Shown here: positions 45,903-55,619 of the stretch, piece by piece
Layout of the letters: every line of letters starts with the position of its first letter
Position numbering within the stretch: position 1 is the stretch's first letter
Source: Bryobacterales bacterium
GTDB lineage: Bacteria > Acidobacteriota > Terriglobia > Bryobacterales > Bryobacteraceae
Assembly (NCBI GenBank): GCA_026954325.1
Contig: JAIXKK010000205.1
Span: 1-64,000, forward strand
Direction of reading: 5' to 3'
DNA: 64,000 bases
Program-made: the position numbers and the translations under genes
The notes under the pieces: model-generated
Seen by the model: the letters and a program-made list of their open reading frames with translations, nothing else
Database searches by the model: none
What the model was told of the DNA's origin: nothing

Positions 45903-47269
45903 TTCAGGCGCGCGGGCTTCAACGTCCAGGCCTGCAAACGGCCCATTTCAAGCAATGTTGAGCCATCGAAATCCTCGGGGTGAATAGCCCAGTTGAACGA
46001 ACCTTTCGCGTCCGTGGCGATGTAACGCTCGAAGGCCGGATTCCCCTTCCGCACGGCGACCGTGGCGCCGCCGTCGTCCCCGGCCAATGTGGCGGTGAAG
46101 TCCGCAAGCGAGAGCCGCTCGTCTCCGAACCAGACATGCGAAGGCAGCCGGCGGTGGCGTTCGATGTAGTCCACGGCATCGGCCTTGCCGCGCTCGAACA
46201 GGCCGCGACGAATGGATGTGGCGCGGATGGTGGTCACGCCGCGCTCGGCCGGGCCATCTGCATACATACGCTGGAATCCGAGCAGCGCCAGCAATTGATC
46301 CGCGGCGGAGGCCGCGCCGCGAATGTCGATGCTCTCGGCCAGTTGCTTCCGGATGGCGGGCACGTCCACCGCGGGGTTGGGGTCCTCGAACACCTGCGGC
46401 AACTGGCGCGCCGTGATGATGGTGACTCCGGGCGTCTGCTTGACGTGAGTCACGAAATTCACCAATATACGGTGCGCCTGCTCCGCGGCCTCGCGTGTGC
46501 GCGGTTTCGGCCGCTGGTAATCGGAGGCCGCCCGGTACCGGCCGTGCGGAAAGTTCACCGCATCCCAGAATTCCGTGGTGACGAATTCCGTCGGGTGGTA
46601 ATACGTGTGGATGACGCCGCCGCCCTTGGCCCGCAACTCAGCCACCGCGTCGTCAAACCGCTTGTACGTGCCCGGCAGTTTCGACGGGTCGTTGAGATCG
46701 GCCCGTATGGTATAGGGCCCAAGCCGGAACACATACAGTATGCCCATGTACCAGAAGGGCTGGTTCCCATAGCCGGCCTGGGAACCTTCATCCATATAGG
46801 CGGGAATGCCGAGCCGGCGCAGGGCGATATTGCTCTGCGGCCCCCAGGATGATCCCGGCTGCCCGTAGCAACTCGGAGTGACTCCGAAAATCCGCCGGAT
46901 ATCCTCCACTCCCCGTCCCTCGCGGCGCTGGAACTCCGCCGCCCCCTCGAGCAAGCCGAGCGGCTGAAGATAGACGGCCGGGCTCGGCGGGATGCTGTGA
47001 TTTTCCGCGTGATAGCCGATATCGTGCTGGGAGAGGGCGCGAATGACGTCCGTGCGCCCGCGCGCTTCGAGCACCCGCGCCTTTTCGCCCACCACCTTGA
47101 ACGTGGCCCGTACGCCGAGTTTCTCCAGATCGGTGGCGATGCGCAGCGCGGCGTCATCGGCCGCCGGCTCGATGTAATCCTCCGTGTCGAACCATAGAAG
47201 GTAATAAATGCGGCCATCCGCCGCGGCCAGCGTCAAGGCGGTAAACAGGAAAACAAGAAGCCGGATCAT
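45899..47269 (-). CDS. Secreted polysaccharide-deacetylase-like protein
   Basis: Exported protein with signal peptide MIRLLVFLFTALTLAAADG. The N-terminal part carries a NodB-like pattern: FDTEDYIEP (acidic catalytic/metal residues), then GYHAENHSIPPSP (second metal-binding motif) and GQPGSSWGPQ. This suggests a carbohydrate de-N-acetylase, although the NodB motifs are loose. The C-terminal ~200 residues are not recognised. I chose the ATG at 47269, which begins the signal peptide; the frame is open to 47311. Its stop overlaps the following lipoprotein gene, so the two are coupled. Confidence 0.7.
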   Translation of the reverse strand: MIRLLVFLFTALTLAAADGRIYYLLWFDTEDYIEPAADDAALRIATDLEKLGVRATFKVVGEKARVLEARGRTDVIRALSQHDIGYHAENHSIPPSPAVYLQPLGLLEGAAEFQRREGRGVEDIRRIFGVTPSCYGQPGSSWGPQSNIALRRLGIPAYMDEGSQAGYGNQPFWYMGILYVFRLGPYTIRADLNDPSKLPGTYKRFDDAVAELRAKGGGVIHTYYHPTEFVTTEFWDAVNFPHGRYRAASDYQRPKPRTREAAEQAHRILVNFVTHVKQTPGVTIITARQLPQVFEDPNPAVDVPAIRKQLAESIDIRGAASAADQLLALLGFQRMYADGPAERGVTTIRATSIRRGLFERGKADAVDYIERHRRLPSHVWFGDERLSLADFTATLAGDDGGATVAVRKGNPAFERYIATDAKGSFNWAIHPEDFDGSTLLEMGRLQAWTLKPARLK

Positions 47270-47401
47270 CTTCCCTATTCCACCACGCCCAGGCATTCGA
47301 ATGCCGCGCATCCCGTTGCGAAAATTTCTACAATAAAGCTTGAGCCTTCATCCACCAGCCAGGGGAACAGAGAGTTTGCCCCTGCTGTTTACCTTTACTT
47401 T

Positions 47402-48094
47402 ATGAGCACAGCGTCAGCCGCCCTTACGGGCAAAACATCCAGCCACATCGGATTCTGGGAATCCACCGTCGGCAAGAAAGCGGTAATGGCCGTTACCGGG
47501 GCCATCCTGTTCCTCTTCGTCGTCGGCCACATGCTCGGCAACCTGCAAATCTATCTCGGGCAGGAGAAACTCGATCACTACGCCCATGCGGTGAAGAGCA
47601 TCCCGGCGCTGCTGTGGGGCGTGCGCCTCGTACTCCTGCTGAGCGTCATCCTGCATATCATCGCCGCCACGCAACTGGGGCTGCGCAAACGCAGAGCGCG
47701 GCCGCGCGCCTACGTGAAGTGGGCCAGCGCCGGTTCCACCTACGCTTCCCGAACCATGTACTGGAGCGGTCCCATTCTGCTCGCCTTCATCATCTACCAC
47801 ATCCTGCACTTCACCACGGGACAGGCGCTCGGTCCGGAATTCCGCGAAGGCGAGGTCTACCACAACGTGATCGTGGGCTTTTCCTTCATCCCCGCCTCCA
47901 TCGTCTACATCATCGCCATGCTGATGCTGGGGAGCCATCTCTATCACGGCGTCTGGAGTATGTTCCAGAGCGTGGGCATCAGCCACCCCAGGTACACCCC
48001 GCTGCTCAAGAAACTGGCCGCCATCGCCGCCGCCGCGCTCGTCATCGGCAACATCTCCATCCCCGTGTCGGTCATGCTCGGAATTCTCAAATAA
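47402..48094 (+). CDS. sdhC: Succinate dehydrogenase cytochrome b558 subunit
   Basis: Membrane anchor of succinate:quinone reductase, 230 residues with five membrane helices, the single-subunit (SdhC-only) b558 type seen in Bacillus, Bacteroidetes and acidobacteria. Histidines that can bind two haems lie in [18 protein letters not shown] and [13 protein letters not shown]. Being of the two-haem type, it is expected to use menaquinone. No SdhD gene follows, as expected for this class. First gene of sdhCAB. Confidence 0.92.
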   Translation: MSTASAALTGKTSSHIGFWESTVGKKAVMAVTGAILFLFVVGHMLGNLQIYLGQEKLDHYAHAVKSIPALLWGVRLVLLLSVILHIIAATQLGLRKRRARPRAYVKWASAGSTYASRTMYWSGPILLAFIIYHILHFTTGQALGPEFREGEVYHNVIVGFSFIPASIVYIIAMLMLGSHLYHGVWSMFQSVGISHPRYTPLLKKLAAIAAAALVIGNISIPVSVMLGILK

Positions 48095-48098
48095 GCCA

Positions 48099-50012
<1,914 letters not shown>

Positions 50013-50014
50013 CC

Positions 50015-50785
50015 ATGAAACTCAAGCTGCACGTGTGGCGCCAGAAGAGCGCCGCTTCCGCCGGGCGCATGGTCCGCTATGAAGTGGAAGCCAATGAGCA
50101 CATGTCGTTCCTCGAGATGCTCGACGTGCTCAACGAATCGTTGATCGAGAAGGGCGAGGAGCCGGTGGCTTTTGACCATGACTGCCGCGAGGGCATCTGC
50201 GGGGCCTGCGGATTCATGATCAACGGCGTGGCGCACGGCCCGATGCCCGGCACTACCGTATGCCAGCTTCACATGCGCCATTTCAAGGACGGCGACGAAC
50301 TCTACCTCGAACCTTGGCGCGCCGTGGCGTTTCCCGTAGTCAAGGATCTGATTGTCGATCGCGGCGCGTTTGACCGGATCATCGCCGCCGGCGGTTTTGT
50401 TTCCGCTTCCACCGGCTCGGCCCAGGACGCCAATGCGATCCCGATTCCGAAAACTGGCGCTGACATGGCGATGGACGCCGCCCAATGCATTGGCTGCGGC
50501 GCTTGCGTCGCCGCGTGCCCCAATGCTTCCGCCGCGCTGTTCCTCTCCGCGAAGGTCAGCCACCTCGGTCTGTTGCCGCAGGGGCAGCCGGAGCGCAAGG
50601 AGCGCGCCCTCAAAATGGTCGCCGCCGCCAATCATGAGTTGTTCGGAGGCTGTACGAACATCGGCGAATGTGAAGCTGTGTGCCCCAAACACATCCGTCT
50701 CGAGTTTATCGCGCGCCGCAACCGCGACTTCCTCAAGGCATCCTGCACGTTCCGCGAGGAGACCGCCGCGGCGGGCGCGGGCTGA
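50015..50785 (+). CDS. sdhB: Succinate dehydrogenase iron-sulfur subunit
   Basis: Electron-transfer subunit of 256 residues. The [2Fe-2S] ligands are C57, C62, C65 ([10 protein letters not shown]) and C83. The next cluster motif [12 protein letters not shown] gives C158, C161, C164 and C168, and a third set is at C213, C219 and C223 ([12 protein letters not shown]). This is the full three-cluster pattern. It follows sdhA by two bases as the last gene of the operon. Confidence 0.95.
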   Translation: MKLKLHVWRQKSAASAGRMVRYEVEANEHMSFLEMLDVLNESLIEKGEEPVAFDHDCREGICGACGFMINGVAHGPMPGTTVCQLHMRHFKDGDELYLEPWRAVAFPVVKDLIVDRGAFDRIIAAGGFVSASTGSAQDANAIPIPKTGADMAMDAAQCIGCGACVAACPNASAALFLSAKVSHLGLLPQGQPERKERALKMVAAANHELFGGCTNIGECEAVCPKHIRLEFIARRNRDFLKASCTFREETAAAGAG

Positions 50786-51021
50786 GCCCTCGCCTTGTAA
50801 GAGCTACCGCGGCACAAAGAAATATTTGCTGCATCGGCTGACGCCGTCTTATGCCATGGGGTTGCGGTGTCTTTGTCCCGCACGGACCCTTATGGCGTGA
50901 TGTATCTCCAAGCAAGTCTTCGTCTTGAACAACGCCGCGCATGAGAACGCGCATGCGCGGCCGGCGGCCCGCGCCGCTATTGGCGAGCGAATTGCTCCCC
51001 TCGTTTCAGAGGAGTTTGGAT

Positions 51022-51798
51022 ATGACATATTCGGTTGCGATGCAAAGAGTGATGTTGAGTGCCCTTGCCGTGACTTTTCTGGGAGCTTCCGGTTGCGCTA
51101 CCCGGCGCTACGTTCGCAACAGAGTGGACGATCTGAATACCAAGGTCACCACCCGCATCAACGAGAACGGCAAAAAGACCGCGGACAAGTTCACCGCCGT
51201 CGAAGAAAAACAGGAGCAGCACGAGACTGGCATCTCCCGCGCCGCCGAGATCGCCAAAAGCGCCGATGACCGTGCCGGCAAGGCGCTTCAGGACGCCGCC
51301 AAGGCCGATGAGCACGCCGCCGATGCAGGCCGCAAGGCAGGCGACGCCGGGCAGAAGGCTGAGGAGGCTACCCGCCTTGCCACGCAAGCCGGCCAGAAGA
51401 TTGACCAGCTCGGCGATCTGAAGGTTGTCGCCGAAGACAGCGTTCTCTTCCGTTTCGGCAGCGCCGCCTTGAGCCCCGGGGAGACGGCGAAACTCGATGA
51501 GATCGCCGCGAAAGCGCGAGGCAAATTCTTCCGCGTCGAAGTGGAAGGGTTCACCGATACGGTGGGGGACCCGTCCTATAACCTGAGCCTGAGCCGCCGC
51601 CGCGCCGATGCCGTCGCCCGCTACCTGGTCAGCAAAGGAAAGGTGCCGCTCTACCGCATCCAACTGATGGGCTTTGGCGAGCGGCCCGTCGAGAAATCAG
51701 ACGGCATGCCGGCCCGTGACCGGAACCGCCTCAGCCGCCGCGTGGAAGTCCGCATTTATGCGCCGGAGATGTCCGGCGTCCAGCTCAGCTCCCGCTAG
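51022..51798 (+). CDS. OmpA-family (Pal-like) outer-membrane lipoprotein
   Basis: Outer-membrane lipoprotein of 258 residues that ties the membrane to peptidoglycan. The lipobox GASGC sets the acylation site. A long alanine-rich coiled coil (about residues 30-130) resembles Lpp-like stalks. The C-terminal OmpA domain has FRFGSAALSPGETAKLDEIA and the peptidoglycan-binding pattern NLSLSRRRADAVARYL with NRLSRRVEVRI. The ATG at 51022 has GAGGAG upstream. A strong hairpin follows the stop. Confidence 0.9.
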   Translation: MTYSVAMQRVMLSALAVTFLGASGCATRRYVRNRVDDLNTKVTTRINENGKKTADKFTAVEEKQEQHETGISRAAEIAKSADDRAGKALQDAAKADEHAADAGRKAGDAGQKAEEATRLATQAGQKIDQLGDLKVVAEDSVLFRFGSAALSPGETAKLDEIAAKARGKFFRVEVEGFTDTVGDPSYNLSLSRRRADAVARYLVSKGKVPLYRIQLMGFGERPVEKSDGMPARDRNRLSRRVEVRIYAPEMSGVQLSSR

Positions 51799-51833
51799 AA
51801 CCGCCATGCTCCGCCACCGTAAGCCGTTTAGGA

Positions 51834-51859
51834 GGGGTCACTCGATGTGGCCCCTTTTT
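51834..51859 (+). terminator. Rho-independent terminator
   Basis: GGGGTCAC-TCGAT-GTGGCCCC forms an eight-base-pair stem (one G-U pair) with a five-base loop, directly followed by TTTTT. It ends the ompA-family transcript and separates it from the pilus locus. Confidence 0.8.
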
Positions 51860-51887
51860 CTTTGCGCGGATTCATCCCGGTCCCCCC

Positions 51888-51915
51888 TTGTAAACAGCGC
51901 GCGGAGGTGTATTCT
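51888..51915 (+). promoter_or_regulatory. Possible promoter of the Tad/Flp locus
   Basis: TTGTAA (51888-51893) and TATTCT (51910-51915), spaced by 16 bases, are a plausible sigma-70 pair directly upstream of the membrane-protein start at 51936. Confidence 0.4.
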
Positions 51916-51935
51916 GATCCTAGGAGGGTCCAAGT

Positions 51936-52292
51936 ATGCCTGCTTTTGTCCCCTTCCTGCTCCGCTGGACGGCCCGGCTGAGCGCTATCTTCGTCGCTGG
52001 TACTTACATCCTGTTCGTAGCCGGCGAACTCTTCAGCCGCCCGTCAGCCTTCCCCACTCAGTTTCGTGAATGGAGCGGAATCTTCCTCTTGACCGCTGCC
52101 TGTGCCGGTATGATCCTCGCATGGCGCAGGGAATTGACCGGAGCCCTTGTCTCGCTCATTACGCTCGCAGCCTTCGGGGTCCTGATCCCGATGGGCCGGC
52201 CGGCGGTGCTTTTCATCGCCGCGGCGCCCGGAACGCTCTACCTGATGGACTGGCTGATACGGCGCAACCTCATGGGACCAGTGGAAGTCTGA
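51936..52292 (+). CDS. Small integral membrane protein (DUF7670-like)
   Basis: A 118-residue protein with three or four membrane helices (residues about 8-28, 45-63, 68-85 and 87-105). The pattern PTQFREWSGIFLLTAACAGM resembles small hydrophobic families of unknown function. The ATG at 51936 has a strong AGGAGGG Shine-Dalgarno. It opens the run that contains the CpaB-secretin fusion but has no recognised link to pili. Confidence 0.7.
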   Translation: MPAFVPFLLRWTARLSAIFVAGTYILFVAGELFSRPSAFPTQFREWSGIFLLTAACAGMILAWRRELTGALVSLITLAAFGVLIPMGRPAVLFIAAAPGTLYLMDWLIRRNLMGPVEV

Positions 52293-52380
52293 CAACTGCA
52301 ACTGCTTTGACGCTAACGTAACCGCTCTGATCTGCCGATAGAAGGGAGCACGCCAAGGTTGCGTGCCGAGAGGCGCCGAC

Positions 52381-53721
52381 GTGTCGACTAAGAAAAAAAG
52401 CCTGGTTCCCTTATTCGGAGTGGCCTTCATTGTGGCAATCGTTTCCACGGGTATCTTCTATGGATTGTTTGTGGGGAAGCTGAACTCGGCTTCTGTTGCC
52501 ACTGCCGTCAGCGGGAACATTCTTGCCGCTTCAAAGGCCGTTCCCGCGGGTTCGGTGCTGAAGCAGGAGGATTTGAACAGTGTTCCCTGGACCTCCGCGG
52601 CTCCTCCGGCCGGATTGGTGACGAAACTGGAGGATGCCGTGGGCCAGACGCTGGTGGAGCCGCTGGCCCAGGGCGAAGTGCTGACGTCCTCGAAACTCGC
52701 CTCGAAGTCCGGTGGCGGCGCGCTGACCGCCGGCAGAGGAATTCCCGACGGCATGCGAGCCGTCTCCCTGATGGTGCAGGATTCCGCGGGGGTCGTGGCG
52801 CTGCTCAAGCCCGGCAACCGCGTGGACATCCAGGTGGTGGGCTCGGTGAACGGCCAGTTCAACAATGAACCACAGTTGCGCACCATCCTCGAGAACGTCA
52901 AAGTGTTGACCGTCCCCCGGGAACCACAGCTACAGAATGGCAGGGGCGCCATCATCACCTTCCTTGCCAGTCCGGCGGAGGCCGCGGTGCTGGGCCTGGC
53001 GGATTCCACATCGAAAATTCGCATCGCCCTGAGAAATCCGATCGATGAAAAGAAAGAGAACCTGGGCGCCGTGGCTCTGGGGAATATCTTCCGGCAGGGA
53101 ATGGTTCCACATGCCGCGCCGCAAGCAGGCGTTCCCGCCACCTCTCGGACGCCTTCTTACAGCCCTACGCAGGTGCAGTTGCTGGTTCGGGTAGCGGGGG
53201 CGGACAGCGAAGCCGTCAAGGAGATCGAATCTCAATTCGATAGCGCTGTCAGCAAGGATGCGCTTCAGGTGAGCGCGTTGCGGCAGGGCGCCGCCGTGGA
53301 TGGCGCGCTCGGCCGGATGCAGGTGCTGAGCACCTCGAACCTCGTGGCCGGACAGCGGCGCGAGGCAGGCGCCACATGGGCTCTTGAAAATCCGGGTAAG
53401 GACTACGGCCTTCGCATTGAATTTTCCCCAGCCATTCAGAGCGGTGGGCGCCTCCTGGTGAGAGTGCATCCGGAAGTCTCCGTGTCCGTGGAAAGCGGCA
53501 TCACGCGGCGGCAGGTGAGGACCGAAATCGAAGTCGCCGACGGTCAGAGTTTCGTGGTGAGCGGCCTGACTGGCCCGGAAAAACCGCCGGCCCTCTGGGA
53601 GCGGCTCTTCCCCGGACGCCAACTGGCTCCCGATCTCAAGGAACTGCTGGTATTCGTCACCCCGCGCCTCCTGCGCGCCAACGCGGGCGGCTCGCAGGCC
53701 TTCGTCCGGCCCAAAGTATAA
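52381..53721 (+). CDS. cpaB: CpaB (RcpC) fused to a secretin domain
   Basis: About 446 residues. The first ~250 are a CpaB-like pilus assembly protein: an inner-membrane helix (about residues 8-32), then an SAF-type domain (VPAGSVLKQEDLNSVPW, VGQTLVEPLAQGEVL, GMRAVSLMVQDSAGVVALLK). From about residue 255 the chain continues in frame into a compact secretin domain: VQLLVRVAGADSEAVKEIES, MQVLSTSNLVAGQRREAGAT, GLRIEFSPAI, TRRQVRTEIEVADGQSFVV and LKELLVFVTPRLL. These are the signature segments of Tad secretins, though the usual N0/BON domains are absent. The GTG at 52381 with AGAGG is preferred; a GTG at 52363 is also possible. Confidence 0.75.
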   Translation: MSTKKKSLVPLFGVAFIVAIVSTGIFYGLFVGKLNSASVATAVSGNILAASKAVPAGSVLKQEDLNSVPWTSAAPPAGLVTKLEDAVGQTLVEPLAQGEVLTSSKLASKSGGGALTAGRGIPDGMRAVSLMVQDSAGVVALLKPGNRVDIQVVGSVNGQFNNEPQLRTILENVKVLTVPREPQLQNGRGAIITFLASPAEAAVLGLADSTSKIRIALRNPIDEKKENLGAVALGNIFRQGMVPHAAPQAGVPATSRTPSYSPTQVQLLVRVAGADSEAVKEIESQFDSAVSKDALQVSALRQGAAVDGALGRMQVLSTSNLVAGQRREAGATWALENPGKDYGLRIEFSPAIQSGGRLLVRVHPEVSVSVESGITRRQVRTEIEVADGQSFVVSGLTGPEKPPALWERLFPGRQLAPDLKELLVFVTPRLLRANAGGSQAFVRPKV

Positions 53722-53727
53722 GACACC

Positions 53728-54702
53728 ATGGCCCTCTCCACGGCAACTCTCGTCTTCCTCGCTACATTCTCCCTGGCCGTCGTGGCGGTCTGGATCGCCC
53801 GGATGGTGATGGAGCGCTTGGGCGTGGTGGACGAAGAGGAAGAGCAGCAGGCGCCGGTGCCGAGCTTCCTCGACGAGGAAGACTCGCCCATTCTCCTCCG
53901 CGAAGCCCAGGTCAGTTCGATTTCCCTCTGGGCATGGTTACTCGAGCGCTTTGACTTCGTCAACCGCCTCAAACTCACGCTGGCGCAAGCGGACTTGAAT
54001 TGGACCGTGGGGCGCGTCACCGCCTCGATGTTGCTTGCGGGAGCCGTGGGATTCGCCATTCTCAGCGGCATCCAGTGGCTCCCCGTCTGGGGGATCGCCC
54101 TGCTTGCCATTCCCATCGCGATGATCCCGCACTTTTATATTGTCCGCCGGAAGAATCGCCGCTGGGAGCAAATTGAAGAACAGTTCCCCGACGCCATCGA
54201 ATCAATGTCGCGTGCGTTGCGGGCCGGCCATCCCTTCGCGAGCGCGCTCGACACGGCGGGCAATCAGACCCCGAATCCCCTGGGCCGCGAACTGCGTAAG
54301 ACGTTCGCCGAAGGCGCGCTTGGCCTGCCTTGGGAACGCGCGCTCGAGAATCTCACCGCCCGTTTGCCGATGCAGGAAGTCAGCCTGTTTGCCGCCGCCG
54401 TTCAGATGCAGAGCAGGTCCGGCGGCAACTTGAGCGAAGTTCTGGACAAGCTTTCGGAAAACATGCGCGAAGGCGCGGCGATTCGCGGCGAAGTCCGCTC
54501 GCTCTCCGCGCAGGGGCGCGCGGCCGGCTATATCCTCACCGCATTGCCCGCCGGCATCACGATTGTCATGATGTACGTCAATCCTACCTTCCTCGACCCG
54601 TTGTTTCAGGAAGAGGCGGGTAGAATCATGTTGTTGTGCGCCGTGTTCGGTCTGATTGTGGCGCACCTGGTCATCCGCAAACTGGTTGATATTCGCCTAT
54701 GA
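53728..54702 (+). CDS. tadB: Tad/Flp pilus inner-membrane protein TadB
   Basis: Type II secretion F family membrane protein of 324 residues, platform for the pilus motor. N-terminal membrane helix (FLATFSLAVVAVWIARM), GspF-like core (ESMSRALRAGHPFASALDT, then EVSLFAAAVQMQSRSGGNLS) and C-terminal helices (YILTALPAGITIVMMYV, IMLLCAVFGLIVAHLVI). It starts six bases after the CpaB-secretin stop and overlaps tadC by four bases. No TadA/CpaF ATPase gene lies in this locus. Confidence 0.9.
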   Translation: MALSTATLVFLATFSLAVVAVWIARMVMERLGVVDEEEEQQAPVPSFLDEEDSPILLREAQVSSISLWAWLLERFDFVNRLKLTLAQADLNWTVGRVTASMLLAGAVGFAILSGIQWLPVWGIALLAIPIAMIPHFYIVRRKNRRWEQIEEQFPDAIESMSRALRAGHPFASALDTAGNQTPNPLGRELRKTFAEGALGLPWERALENLTARLPMQEVSLFAAAVQMQSRSGGNLSEVLDKLSENMREGAAIRGEVRSLSAQGRAAGYILTALPAGITIVMMYVNPTFLDPLFQEEAGRIMLLCAVFGLIVAHLVIRKLVDIRL

Positions 54703-55619
54703 GCGCATTCCTGATCACCGGCTTTTTCCTCTTCGTGCTGGCCATGGTCTCCCTCGCCGGATATTTTCTCTACACACGGCGCGAGGCTTCCGAACCGGAG
54801 GCGCTCGATATGCCCGCGCAAATCGGCATCGAAGCCGGCGAGGAGAAAGGCCTGATGGACGCCGCCGTGAACGTGTTCCATAACCTCGGGGAAATGCTGC
54901 CCGCGTCCGAGGCAAGCCGTGCCGCCATGCGCCGGCGCCTGAACTTCGGCGGCTACAGGAGCCCCGCGGCCATCACCTCCTACTTCGGAATCAAGTGCAC
55001 CAGCGCGGTGTTCCTGGCATTGCTCTTCTGCGCTTTCGCAATGCAAACACGCGATGACGGATCGTTGATCTTCGCTGCCGCGGTCTGTGGACTGGGCTTC
55101 GGGTTCCTCGCCCCGGAGCGAATCCTCGACGTGCTGATCAAGTCGCGAAACCGCCGGCTGCGCCGCTCGTTGCCGTCGGCCCTCGACCTCATGGTGATGA
55201 GCCTCGAAGCGGGGCAGGCCCTGGACCAAGCCTTGCTGCTCGCCAGCCGCGGATTGCAGTCCTTCTCGCCGGACCTCTCCCAGGAATTGCTCGGCGTCTA
55301 CCTGGAGACACGCGCCAGCAAGAGCCGCGCCGACTCTATCCGCAACATGAGAGAACGTAACAGCGAACCCGAACTGCGGAAATTCTGCAACCTGCTGCTC
55401 GATGCGGACCGCTTTGGCTCGAGCCTCGCTCCAACGCTCCGCCAGCATGCGAAATTCCTCCGCGTCCGCTTCCGGCAGCGCGCCCAGGAAGATGCGCGTA
55501 AGCTCACCGTGAAGATGGTGTTCCCCGTCTTCTTCCTCATCTTTCCGGCCATTCTCGTGGTTACGCTCGGCCCCGCCGTGCTCATCATGCAAAAATATCT
55601 CAAGAACCTCTGGGTCTAA
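54699..55619 (+). CDS. tadC: Tad/Flp pilus inner-membrane protein TadC
   Basis: Second GspF-like platform protein, 306 residues. It begins with a membrane helix (ITGFFLFVLAMVSLAGYFLY), has the TadC core DLMVMSLEAGQALDQALLLA and ends with helices (MVFPVFFLIFPAILVVTLGP). The four-base overlap with tadB means translational coupling. Its 3' end overlaps the opposite-strand SagB-like gene by four bases. Confidence 0.9.
   Translation: MSAFLITGFFLFVLAMVSLAGYFLYTRREASEPEALDMPAQIGIEAGEEKGLMDAAVNVFHNLGEMLPASEASRAAMRRRLNFGGYRSPAAITSYFGIKCTSAVFLALLFCAFAMQTRDDGSLIFAAAVCGLGFGFLAPERILDVLIKSRNRRLRRSLPSALDLMVMSLEAGQALDQALLLASRGLQSFSPDLSQELLGVYLETRASKSRADSIRNMRERNSEPELRKFCNLLLDADRFGSSLAPTLRQHAKFLRVRFRQRAQEDARKLTVKMVFPVFFLIFPAILVVTLGPAVLIMQKYLKNLWV

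Noticed and set aside
50786-51021. Possible small gene or regulatory RNA between sdhB and the OmpA lipoprotein
   Set aside because: No convincing start, Shine-Dalgarno or hairpin with T-run was seen; the stretch looks like leader sequence.
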